This document shows, one piece after another, positions 34,601-48,300 of a stretch of DNA of 64,000 nt. Below the pieces are notes generated by a model. It was not told the origin of the DNA and searched no databases. It saw nothing but the letters and a program-made list of their open reading frames with translations. Each line of letters opens with the position of its first letter. Position 1 is the stretch's first letter. Origin of the DNA: Meghimatium bilineatum (lineage: Eukaryota; Mollusca; Gastropoda; Stylommatophora; Philomycidae). The DNA lies in the NCBI GenBank assembly GCA_034231615.1, contig CM067317.1:44400652-44464651 (forward strand). The letters run 5' to 3'. The position numbers and the translations under genes were made by a program.

Positions 34601-37600
34601 CTAGAAGAAGGTCTTAGTGTTTATAATCTCTTTGCATTCAGTTCTGTGGTCATGCAGTAGATTTATAGTCCCAGCATATTTTATCCATTGACCATACCAT
34701 CTCTCTTACTGCAGAGCATAAGTTAATGCAGGCCAAAATGCAGCACATTTTGGTATTTTGACCATGCTGTAGGTTGTAGTGTTTAGTGCATTTATTATAT
34801 TGACAATACTATCTCTCTTACTGAATGTCATAGTTTATAGTATATTTAATATTGTGGACCGTACATTTTCTTTTTTGGTCAGTGTTCAGTATATTTAATG
34901 GTACTTTTGACTAAAAAAAATGTATAAATATTAAAATTGTTTTAACCAGGCTTCCATAGAATGATGTGAATGTGCAAAAATCTTATCTATAAAGTTGTAT
35001 ACGTCACTGCACTTCACTACGTCACTTGTATACGTGTTCTGCTACAATATTGATAAACATTCTAACAGACAAATTTGATAGATATGAACTCATAGAGCAC
35101 TTTCAAACTAAGAACACAAGCTTCATCATCAAGTGCCATCTCTGCAATGAAGGTCGACTACAACAGACCTCCAACATCCCTAGTTTTGGTGGTGCACTTT
35201 GCTAGACTGTAACCTGTCCATCTTGTGATTTTACAAGCATAAGATTTCTGAAAGAGTATGATATTTTACATTATTTTGGGTATGTTCAAATGGTATTACT
35301 TCTTACCAATTGATATGATAAATGGACTTGTTATCACTGTAAACAGTGTTTCAATTCAATTTGCATGTGGCTTGAAAGTAGTCATTTGGAATTTTATAAT
35401 ATAAATTTATGTATTTCTTGATGATCAAAAGAGTTATTGCATGATGCTACATAATCACTGATATTCAACATAACAAGAAATTCACAGATATATATCATGT
35501 CAACAGCTGCACATATTTCAGTCTACATTTGCTATGGAAAGCACATTTTAATATTTGTTCCTCTTGGGATATTTATTAAAAATCTAATGTACTCATTTAA
35601 TATATTGACCATACAATCATGCAGTTACTCTCTTGCTGCAGTAAGTCAATGTCCAGTATATCTCATAGATATGGTCACTATGCAATCTCTTACTGCAGTA
35701 AGGCATAGTGTCCAGTACATTTCATATATATTGACCATACAATCTCTCTTACTGCAGTAAGGCATAGTGTCCAGTACATTTCATATATATTGACCATATA
35801 TTATTTTGACACAGGTATCTCAGTTAAAACAGAACCAGGTGGAATTTGAGTCCACTAAACATGAGACGTTGCGGCTACAGGGCGAGCTGGAAGATCTCAA
35901 CATGCAGCTTGATGAGATGGCTGGGCTCAAAGCTATTGTGGAGAAGAAGCTAGAGGAGGCATTGACCTCGTTGGCCCAGGAAAGGGAGCAGAAGTACAAT
36001 GTCAAGAAAGAGCTCGACCAAAGAATCACGCAGGAATCTATGTTCAACCTGAGTAACTTGGCCCACTTCAGTGGTCTCAGCGAAGGCCTGTCTTTCAATA
36101 ACCATCATGATCCCGGTAAGCTAGATCCCTGTCTGTGTCCACTTTACTGGTGTTAGTGAGGGTCTGTTTTTAAACATCCATCATGATTTCAGTAAGCTAG
36201 ATCTCTGTCTGTGTTCATGACTCTGTTTTCAGTGAAGGTCTGTCCTTCAGCAATCATCATCCCAATGAACAAAACCACTAACTTTATCCATGTTTCTCTG
36301 AAAGAATATTACATTGTAAAAATCAAGTTTCATGAGCTGCCATAGAACTCTAGTTACTATGTAATTTTGCTGATGACTCAATGAACATTTTTATCGCCTT
36401 GAACAAACTAGAAAGTCTTAACACTTTGCTAACTAGCAATCCTAAGTGTACTCATCTCCCATTACCAAGAATGTACCAATATATTTGAGTCATCAACAGC
36501 ACTGTATTTAAAAAAAATATGTAGAAAATCTAACATTAGTTTGTGGTTTGTAATCTAACATCTTTGAAATGTTCTGTGTGTCATACTGAATGTTTGTGTT
36601 TTCTGAATGAGTTTGAAAGCCCCAAAGTTATTTAAAGACCAAAGTCCTACTTATCATAATGCTGACCATGAATATACATTACTTTCTATATATCACAAAA
36701 TCTCACCTTATATATCAGATTGTTCTTCTTCAGTGTTCAACTCCGCTGGATCTCCCTTGTAGCAGGACCATTGTCCTACTAGATTTCCAACAGGATGTAA
36801 TCCAGAGAATAGAAATGCATTGTGTCGCCGTTTTATTTGGGCCAATGAGGCAATACATCCGTCTTCGGCGGAATCAGATTGTTCAATAATAATGTTGAGA
36901 TATTGTATTTCTGGGTGCTGCTATTTTGGAAGGAAGTACTATCCTTAACTATTCTTAGCAGTACTATCGTTACGGTTGCTGTATTTCTAAAGTGTCTTAG
37001 TGGAAATTCGACAAATGTCACGTTTGGTCAGCAAAGTGTTACAAACTGATGTTAGTTTTCTGATAATTTCTATTGACTGTACCATTTCCTTTCCCCTCTC
37101 TAGCAACAAGCTAGATAAGTCACAAGACATTTTAGTCTTCTGATAATTTCTCTCTGAATACTCTTTCAGAGTATGAGATTGTACAATCTCAACGTACAAC
37201 GCACAATCATAACATTTCCACAGAAAACGTGCAGAGGCAAGCAATGGTGAAAACTTAATCCTCCCCCAATTGTGAATACTGCCACCTCCAAATCGGTTGT
37301 GCTGATGAAAACAGCAAAGTGCTCTCCACACGTCGCTAAATCTGCATACGCCCATCAGCAAAGCAGAGGTTGAATCTTCTATCGTCTGTGAATAGGACAG
37401 CATTCCACTACAGTCTAGTCCATCTGACATTCTGCTCTGCCCATTGTAGGCGCTGCTGAGAGTCAAGTTTGACCCAGCATACGGTATCTCTGAGTTGTCT
37501 CATGACTGTCATTCTAGAGACTTGACCACGTCTGCCCACTATTTTTCTTTCTGTTTGACTTGACAAACAAGGTGACTCAGCACAATATGTCTATCTTGCG

Positions 37601-39284
37601 CAGGGGTAGTAGCTCGTGGTTGGCCACTCCGAAGTCTATCCCTGGCACTGCCAGTGGTTATGTAATATTCATTGAGACATACAATAGTGCTGTTGTGACA
37701 ATTCATCCTCCTGACAATGGCCCATGAGCTTGTTCTGGTCTCCACAATACCAATGACTCGTAGGCAGTCGTTTTCAGATAGTCGGGGCATGTACTGGGTG
37801 TTTTGTCTCAACAACTTTTTTATAGCGAGTATACTGCGAGAATGCCTACCCATTTTCAGGATCATAGCTGTTGGGAATCGTGTTTCGCATGTAATTTTCT
37901 TTTTTTGTGTGTAGTCTGTACACAAACCTGCGGATTGACTTATGCATGTTTCATTCCGGTAGCCATTCGCTCTCTATGTCATTACGAACATCGGGAAAAT
38001 TCATTCTCACAATTTTTTTCCAGCTTCTCTGCAAAAGTATATATAATAGCGGTGCATTTTTAATGTACTTCAGTATATATATGTATGTGTGTGTGTGTGT
38101 ATGTATAATATATGCAGTATATATTTTCTGGTGTCATTAAAAAAAACCCAGTACCATGAAGCTCTCATTTTATAGCTTTATAGAGCAAGAGAAGGATTCA
38201 GCATAGATGGAAGGTCGATGGGGAAAGAATTTAGCATCGCTGGAAATAGTTACTGCGAACATTTAGTAGCTAAAGTGGTTTTTTTTAAATATCTCAATTC
38301 TTGAATAGGAAATCAGACACACCCCCCCACCCTCAAATCCATCTTTCTGTGTTTCCATGGAATGTCCAACTTTCCCATCCATATAAAAGTATACCTAGCA
38401 TTAACGATCTCAATAGATTTATCTTTATTGTATTATCGATCTTACTTTCCCATATCATATTCAGTTCAGCCTATCCGTGGCAGCCATTGCCATCATCGCA
38501 TATTTGGGACCAGAGATATTTGAAGGTGGAACTTCTTCAAGTTTGTGACCATTTAACCGGATGTTTGTGGGTTCTTGTTTGATAGCACCAGTCACCCAAT
38601 ATCATGCTTTAATCAATGCTTATTTTCAACTAACATCTTCCAATTTAGTGGTGAGTTCCTGGAGTTCAGATTTGGAACTAGCAAAGAGATCGATATCATA
38701 GCTGGATAAACACTACATTTTTACCTACCAACATGTCAGCTCCCTTGTTGTCTTATCTCAATACTAGCATTATACCATCAACATCTAGTTACATATACTC
38801 TGTAACTCAGGACAACTGTTCTACAATAAGAGAGATCTAGTGGGAGTTTAAGAATAGAAGCAAACATACTCTGTAAAATATATGGGATATGTTTCAGATG
38901 ATGACATGGATAGTAGTGTCCATCCAGCCCTGAAGAGAATTGAGGCTGACTTCTTTCACAAGAACTCCAATGGAGGCACTCCACGACCTGGTACTGTTGA
39001 TGACATTCTTAGTGAAATACAGGTAACTGGACTTTGTTGATGTTGTCACCTGTGTGACTTGATGTCACCTGTGTGACTAACATATTTTCTTTTCTGTTGA
39101 TGATTGATGACATAGTTGATCCAACCAGGGTTACTAGATAGTAAAATTTATTATAATCAATATTTCATATTTCAGGTAAAATTATTGCTAAAATGATGAA
39201 ACTCATCACTTTTAATATATTTTCAAATTGATCAAAAATTACCAAAACATAAATGTTATGGACAGTGGCATTTTAAAATGGCAA

Positions 39285-39377
<93 letters not shown>

Positions 39378-42300
39378 ACTTCCACCAAAGAAAGACAATT
39401 TGAAACTCTGCACAAATTATAGAACAATTGCAATGATCAGTCAGTCATGCCAGCAAGATATATTATGAAAAAAATGGAACATATGAACAGAAAATCAATA
39501 TACCGGTAGCTCATGCAGGTTTTAGACGACAGAGGTACTAGGGAAAGAAGCCGTATCTTTCCAGTGGCAACATATGGTTGTGAGATGTGGACAATGACAT
39601 CTGCAATTGAAAAGAAAAAGAATAGGCAGACCAAAACTATGATGGATACATGACATTGAAGACCTTCTGAACATGACAGTGGAAGAAGATGGGCAGCTTG
39701 CATGTAACCAACACATAACAGAGAGGCTTACAGAGTATCAGTGAGGACAACGTTCTGTATAGGACGTGTCACATAGAGAGAGAGGTGTGGAGTTTTTAAC
39801 CCATCCCATAGAGCAGGGATATTCAATTATATTTACTCTGGGGCCAAAATGTAGAAAATGGGGATCATCACGGGCCAGATGTCCGAATGTAGTTTAGTTT
39901 ATACATTTAGTTTTTTTATAACTATTTCATTGTTTTAGCAATCATCCGCGGGCACTTGCTAGGCCTTCGCAGGCCAAATGTGGCCCGCGGGCCGCCATTT
40001 GAATAGCAATGCCATAGAGGGTTAAATGACCAAGACAGAAGCTAAAATAGGATGCATCATGCTGAAAGGTGCATATATTGCAGCCATGCTGTAAAATATG
40101 ACACACTTCATTCCATTCTCCAGAATGCATCCTGCTAATCTGCAGAAGTTTGAGAACAAGCACAGAAGAAGACATGAGAGAATACCACCAACTGAACGCA
40201 TTAAAAACCACAAGAAATGGAGAGTTGTAAAGAAACATGACTGGCTTATGCCACTGAACATGGCTCTTGACTGATTGATTGTCTATGCGTGATATATATA
40301 TATTTATTATATGATGCTGTTATGACATCTAACTAAAGATTCCATGTTCATGCTGCATTTACAACTTTTGTTGTAAAGAAACATGGCTCTTGACTGATTG
40401 ATTGTCTGTAAAGAAACATGGCTCTTGGCTGATTGATTGTCTGTAAAGAAACATGGCTCTTGACTGATTATAAGTTGTAAAACATGGCTCTTGACTGATT
40501 GTAAGTTCATGGCTCTTGACTGATTGATTGTCTGTAAAGAAACATGGCTCTTGACTGATTGTAAGTTGTAAAACATGGCTCTTGACTGATTGTAAGTTCA
40601 TGGTTCTTGACTGATTGTAACTTGACTGATTGATTATCTGTAAAGTAACATGACTCTTGACTGATTGTAAGTTGTAAAACATGGCTCTTGACTGATTGTA
40701 AGTCTTGACTGATCTTGAAAGTTGTAAAGAAACATGGCTCTTGACTGATTGATTGTCTGTGCGTGATATATATATATTTATTATATGATGCTGTTATGAC
40801 ATCTAACTAAAGATTCCAAGTTGCTGCAGCATTTACAATTTTTGTTGTAAAGAAACATGGCTCTTGACTGATTGTAACTAAAGATTCCATGTTGATGCTG
40901 CATTTACAACTTTTGAAACTAATTCTAGGTTACGGAAGTTGGCAAATTGGAATCACTTCTAGACCAGTCTGAATCAGAGAAGATGGAGTTACAGAAAGCA
41001 TTAGATGAAGCCAGAAAACTTATAGAGGACACGCAGCGGGATCTCATTGAACAGAAGGAAAGAGCAGATAATTTGAAGGCAACCATATCCCATGTTGCAT
41101 CTCTCCATGACAGAGCTGCACTTCTACCTAATGACTTGCAGGTTTGTTGTAATAATATCCTTGTTTTGTCATATTTCCATGAAAGAAAGGCACTTCTGCC
41201 CAATGACATACATTTGTAGATATAATATCCTTGTTTTGTCATATTCCCATGAAAGAGACACTTCTGTCTAATGACTTGCAAGTTTGTAGTCATAATATCC
41301 TTGTTTCGTCATATCCCAGTAGAAAATAGCCATTCTGCTCAATAACTTGTACGTTTGTAGTCATAATATCCTTGTTTCGTCATATTCCAGAAGAAAATAG
41401 ACAGTTCTGCTCAATGACCTGTAAGTTTGTAGTCATAATATCCTTGTTTTGTCATATGCCCATGAAAGAGAGCCATTTCTGCCCAATAACTTGTAAGTTT
41501 GTAGACATATTCTTGTTTTGTCATATTCCCATGAAAGAAGCACTTCTGTCTAATAACTTGCAAGTTTGTAGTCATAATATCCTTGTTTGGTTTGTTTAGA
41601 TTTAGTAGAATCGAAATTGAGCTCTTGTATCCTTTTTTGCAATTGGGAAGTTTCTCCAGAATTGTATTTCATATCCAAAAGATTCCTACTCAGAAAGAGT
41701 TCTGGGAAATTTATGATTTTTCTACCATTCCATAACATGCAAAGTTGGAGCCACGAGCTTCAGTTTCCCTGCCTGGCATCCTTTCCTAACAGTATCCAAT
41801 GTAATTCAGCTATGAGCCACAGTCACAGGAATGAAAGGAACAACCCGTTATGCATTCTCCGTCAACCATGAGAGCTTTCCAATTATGCAGAGCTAACACA
41901 ATTGCCTGATTCTTGGCTCTTTCATGGAAATTTCATATCCTGCAGAGTTGCTTTCACCACATCCCATGGGTCACCTAATTGTTCATAACTGGGACACTCC
42001 TTATAAGTCGACAGCTAGGACTATGGTTAAGGCCAGGGCTTATCTGGTTCTTCTTTCTTCTCCACCCTCCCCCAACATGATGTGCAGTGCTAGGTTCTAT
42101 TAATGTTGCAGCAGAAAGGGAAAAGTAATTGTACAGATGCAGTGCTGTCTGTCAAGAGGAAAGCCTCACTAAATTAGCTAGTCATCTATTGAGAGAGTTT
42201 ACTATTGCATGATGGTTGATCTGCTCAGCCAAGGGTGAGTCCTTCAAACCTTCCATATCCTTGTTAAGATGGGTGATCCTTGTTTGGTCATATCCTCTTA

Positions 42301-45300
42301 TTGTTTACACTGAATGCAGTTATCCTATGTTGCTGAAACCCAAAATGGGAAGCAAAGAATATTAACATTGATCAACATAAGAGATGTTTAAAACTTTGGT
42401 TGCTTGCATGTTGAATAAGAACTACCGCCGAAATTTAGATGTACAAATATAGTATGAGTTATGAACCAGCGTCAAAGCGCATGGTTTCCCATAAGTGCAC
42501 AGCTGCCTGGTTAGTGGTTGATTAGAAGCCGCCTGACTAGCAACATCTACACTTGCTAAACAGCAATGAAATCATTTCTTGACCTTCCCATAGCTAGCTC
42601 TACTTCCTCACGGTATATATATATATATATGTATTTATACCTATATATTTATACCCATATATTGTGTAGATTCCTTGAATCAGATATGATTTTTGCAGAG
42701 TTAACATTTCTGTACATTGTACGTAGTTTATAAATATATTTAGGAATATAAGGTAGTTTATAAAAATATTTCGGAATAGAGCGTAGTTTTTTATTAACCT
42801 TTACGACTCTTGCGGGCGCAATCCCGCTACATGCGACATCGCCCGATTCCAGAGTACGGAATTCACGAAGTAATGATCCCGTGACGTATAAAACCCGCCA
42901 AACAAAGCTAGGAATACATCACAGTTTAAAGGTCAAATTCCTTTACTCATTACGAATGCAAGAAGAGAGAAAGCCGGTTAGTTTTATCAACGAATTTCTA
43001 GAGCAACGTTGGCCATTTTTTAGCCATATTTTACTATCAAATTGAGTACCGCGCGGCATGGCTAAGTGATCGTGACTACATGTTTTAATTGTTGTTTTTT
43101 TGTGTTTAATATGTTGTTATTTGATAAGAATGTGGGTGTATTCATTCAAAAACACAAAAATAATATGTATCAGGGGTGCCACATGTGTGCATGGACAATA
43201 ATTACATTGCGTGTCAGCATAGACCTGGTGTTTACCGGACGACATTATATGTTATTTCTTCACGTTTTTTTAGTTCATATTATATTAGTTTGGATATAAA
43301 ACAATACACATACAATAAGTATAGGTATTTATGAGGATTTTATCAATGTTGCCACACATTGCTCATGTATTAGGATCGTCAAGAAGATATATTTGCGATT
43401 TTGAAAATGGAGTTGTGAGATTTTTTTCCCCCGAATTTTCAACTTCACAACTTGCTCACAACTGTCATATCACACATACAACAACAACAAAAACATGATT
43501 ATATTCACTATTCAATCCTTTATTTAGATGTGCAAACATTATTTTGATATCTTTTAAAACAAAAAAGCTATCGCGTTTTCAAAACATCCACCATCAATAA
43601 CGCAAATTTTCCAAAAAAGAATTCAGGCCCCAGGGGATGTTTCTTAATTTTTAATTCAGGGTCCTAAAGGTTAAAATATTTTGGAATATAATTTTTGAAT
43701 GCAAGTGTTAGTGAAAAATATCATTCTTTGGACAGGTATCATATGACGAGGGTCTGCTGGCAGAGATTGCTCTGGAGACTGACCCTGACAGAAAAGTTGT
43801 ACTAGAACTGAAACAGAACTTACAGCACAATGAGAAGAAGTACACAACAGCAATGAGAGAAATCAACAACCTGCGTGGCGAGATCAACAGGTTGCAGAAT
43901 AGAAATTCTGTAATTGGTGACCCAAGCATTGACAAGGTAAATTTTCATTAGGAGTCACATGAGATGTGTAACTACTAGTATAAACAGTCACATTTATAAA
44001 CAAGACGAAGAGTAGTCGTATTGACATAATTTTCATTTATATTCACAATAATTGTGTAAATTTTTTATATATAGTCCCAATGATTGGATAATTTTCATTT
44101 ATAGTTCCAAGGATTGGGTAATTGTATTTATAGCTGCATCAACTGAGTACCGTATATACTCGCTCTAAAGCCAACTTCTTTTGGAAAAATTTCTATGAAG
44201 AAAGGGGGAGGTTCAGCTTTTGAACATGCGAGCTTATTATCTCATAGTTAACAATTTGTATACTGCTAGTTTAGACCGCATACAGCAGCTGACTGTTATT
44301 CTGATGTCGCATAGGGAGAGTTAAGTTACCGGTATATTCCTGCTTCTGTGCAGATACAATGCGCTCTCATTTGCTAATTGTTTAGGAAAGAACAAACATA
44401 AGAAATAACATTATCCGTAACCGATGGGTTATTTTCATTTATAGTCGCATCGATTGGGTAATTTTCACTTATAGCCATATAACCTGAGCAATTTTCATTT
44501 GTAGTAAAACCAACTGGGTAATTTTCATTTAATATTCACATCAAAATGTTAACTTTTATTGTCGCATCAGATATTAAATAGAATTGAGGACTGCTGTGTT
44601 TTAAATTAGTGGAAAAAAGTGAGGGTAACTGTTCATCAATTAATAAAGAAAGTGATGAAAACTGTGTGTCAGATAATGAAAGGAAGTGAGGGTAACTGTG
44701 TGTCAGATAATGAAAGGAAGTGAGGGTAACTGTGTGTCAGATAATGAAAGGAAGTGAGGGTAACTGTGTGTCAGATAATGAAAGGAAGTGAAGGTAACTG
44801 TGTGTCAGATAGTAAAAGAAAATGAAGGTAATTTTTCCCTTAATTAGTAAAGGAAGTGAGGACAACTGTATGTCACTTGGTGTGAGGAAGTGAGGACAAC
44901 TGTGAGTCAGTTAGTGAATGGAAGTAAGGACAACTTTGAGTCAGTAATTATTTTCCTTCTGACTAACTATAGTTTATTATAAACTGTTAGTGTCATTTAA
45001 TCTATAAACAAGAACCCTTATTCTATATATCAACAAGTGTCATTATTTCATATATAAACAAGTGTCATTATTCCAATATATACTGGTGTCGTTATTCTAA
45101 ATATACTAGTCTCATTATTCCAAATATAAACATAATTATTCCATATGTAAACAAGTGGTATATTCCATATATAAACAAGTGTTATTATCCCAAATATGTA
45201 CTAGTTTCATTGTTCTAAATATAAACTAGTGTCATTATTCCATATATAAACAAGTGTCATTATTCCATATGTAAACAAGTGGTATTATTCCATATATAAA

Positions 45301-48300
45301 CAAGTGTCATTATTCCATATATAAACAAGTGTCATTATTCCATATATAAACATGTCATTATTCCATATATAAACAAGTGTTGTGTGTTCTTGTTGAAATG
45401 TGCTGAATGAATATGATGTACCATGTGAGTTATCTGATTTTCAGGCTCTGGCAGAACTCAAAAGCAAATGTGACCAGTATGAGCGTACAATCAAAGAGCA
45501 GGAACATGAACTGCAATCTGCAACCAAATCTTCTAGCATGGCCCAAGCCAGCCTGAACAATCTGCAGTCAGAGCTGAGCCGTATCACAGAAGACCTGGCC
45601 CAGGTGTATCACTTGGTTTGTCAGGTAACAGGGGACACACCTTCTCGAGTTATGCTGGACCATGCCAAGGGAGGAGCTGTGAAAGAGCCAGGGTCTAGTG
45701 AAGATCAATCTCCTGCAACAGGTTCACCAGCTGATGAGGCTGCCAAGTCTGTGATAGACAAGGTTTGCTCTTGTTTAGTAACCAAATTTGTGGCCATTAG
45801 AATATTTGTACAACATTAGATGATACTATTAAATGTAATATTGACATGCCTGAAAAAAGTTCCTTTAGACTTTAGATAATGTTTCATGTGTGAAAAGGTT
45901 TGTTGACCATTAATCAAGAGCATACTTATCTGTCATTACCATGGGTAATGATATATTGGTGTGCATGAGTGGCATGAAAGATGTGCAAATGTTGTAAGGA
46001 CATTTTTCACGCAGAAAAAAAATGAAAAATATTATTAAAAAATGACTTACTTTTATATTCTGAAGGGGCAACCCTGATAAAACACCTACAGCCTATTGTA
46101 ATTGTGCTGTTTCATAACATAATGTCAATATATATATATGAGAATATATATATATACACACACACACATATATTATATACAAATAAAACATAGATTTACC
46201 ATAAAATCGTTCTCTGAAGATAGATCTAACTATATCTGCAAAATAGTGTCAATATATTAGGTCTATGACCTTTATATAATCATGTTATGACCTTATATCT
46301 GCTTTGTAAACATGCATTATTCCCAAGAATTTATCATAAGAATCACAATCGATAATGATTTTACAGAAAACCTGATGAAACCAAAGTCTATAAAACCCTA
46401 TTCACGCTGATCACAATGCGTCCATTTGCCGATGTGAACGGATGCTTCCGATTTTAAAATTACAACTTCCCTACCCATCTCTCTTGCTAATAAAATGGTG
46501 GAAAAGGAAGTCTAATCGAATAGCTAGCTAGGATCCGCTGAATCTTGTCATGTGAACATTAAATATCATGCTGTTTCAGTCGCATAATCAATGAATAGCT
46601 ACCCGCAGGTCCACTCGCCAGCAGCGTTGTAAAATGTTGTCTAATCCACTCACTGGGAGCGCAGTAAAGATTAATACTCAGGAGTTAATCTGTAGACTAT
46701 TTCACGTGTGGCACTATTTTTTTAACAACATACGTTCCTGTGCAAGCTATCTTTAGTAACACTATTGATACAGAAATATAGCAATATCATTTAGACCATT
46801 GTCTAAATTTGGTCATTAAGATTCTATAAAGCAAATTCAATGACTGTCAAAATTGGTCTGTAAAGTGGTAATCCAAGATTAGATGATGATGTTGATGTCA
46901 GCAACTTTGAATATCTTGGATCAACCATCAACACCACAGGAGATATCTCCAACTTGGAATATCTTGTATCAACCACAGGAGATATCTCCAACTTGGAATA
47001 TCTTGTATCAACCATCAACACGACAGGAGATATCTCCAACTTGGAATATCTTGTATCAACCATCAACACGACAGGAGATATCTCCAACTTGGAATATCTT
47101 GTATCAACCATCAACACGACAGGAGATATCTCCAACTTGGAATATCTTGGATCAACCACAGGAGATATCTCCAACACTATAAGAAAATATTAGCATTCAA
47201 AATGAAATGTTATAGAAAGGTTGTAAGAATATCATGAAAAGAAAGACAAATCAAATCATGTCAGCAAAGACTTGAACATAGAATAAGACTGGCTCATCAA
47301 AATTATCAACAAAGAGAGGCATTCACAAGACATATATGCTAGCTAACATATTTCGAACATATAAAGAAACAATGGTTCGGAAAGATTCATCATGGATGGC
47401 AAAGTTCCAGGAAATATATCGAGGTAGAGATATAGAGGTAATGCTATGAAGAACACATGATATCGAAAACCTTCTGAACAGGACACTAGAAGAGACTGGG
47501 CAGCTCACACAGAACCTAGGCTGACAGAGTGGACAGCATTATGAAAAGACATAGAGAGATGGATGGATATATGTTGTAGATTGCAATATTGAGATGTTTG
47601 AGAAATAAGAGTCAGCGAAAACAAAATTATATGAAGGACATAAAAAGGCAGTCTCCAAAGAACTTTTCTACCCCTGATGTTGCCAGGCATAAAGGGGTGT
47701 AAAGTGAAAAGAAAGAAAGAAAATGTGAATGTTTTTAGTCTGACATTATATGATTCCTGTAAAATGTAATGTTGATCTTGTGTGACTGTGATTGTTAGTA
47801 CAAGTAAGCCCATATAAAGTGTAGGTAGGTGATATATTTACCTTATTTGTGTTGATATTCTAGGATGCTAAGGCAGGGGATACAACTACCTCTGTAAGCA
47901 GCCAACCAATGTTCACATCTACTCCCAAAGCAGAAGAGAAGACTACCAGACCCAGATCAAGAATCTCTCCTGACAACAACAATAAAACTGATCCTACATC
48001 ATGTGGCACACTCTCAGAGACGATCATAGACCAGGTAGGGATATACAGCACTATCTTAGACACAATCTTTGTCTATGATTGGTCCAGCAATATTTGGTGA
48101 CCCTCACATCTGGCCTATCACGCTTCCTTGTGATAACGTAATCAATCTGATGGTATATAGAGGGTTTTATTTGGATGCTGCAGTTGAAAGACTGAGTTGC
48201 AAATAAGAAGGTTGAAAGCTGCACGTCTTGAGCAGTAATCACTCATTGCTTTTACATTTACCAATTCAAATACAAATATTTTGCTCCTATATGGGATGGG

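Noticed and set aside
39228..39433. Poly(Tyr-Ile) frames on both strands
   Set aside because: (AT)n microsatellite.
41142..41219. Exon 6 extended to the stop at 41217
   Set aside because: The coding match to BicD continues in exon 7 from the donor at 41141; the extension is intronic repeat.
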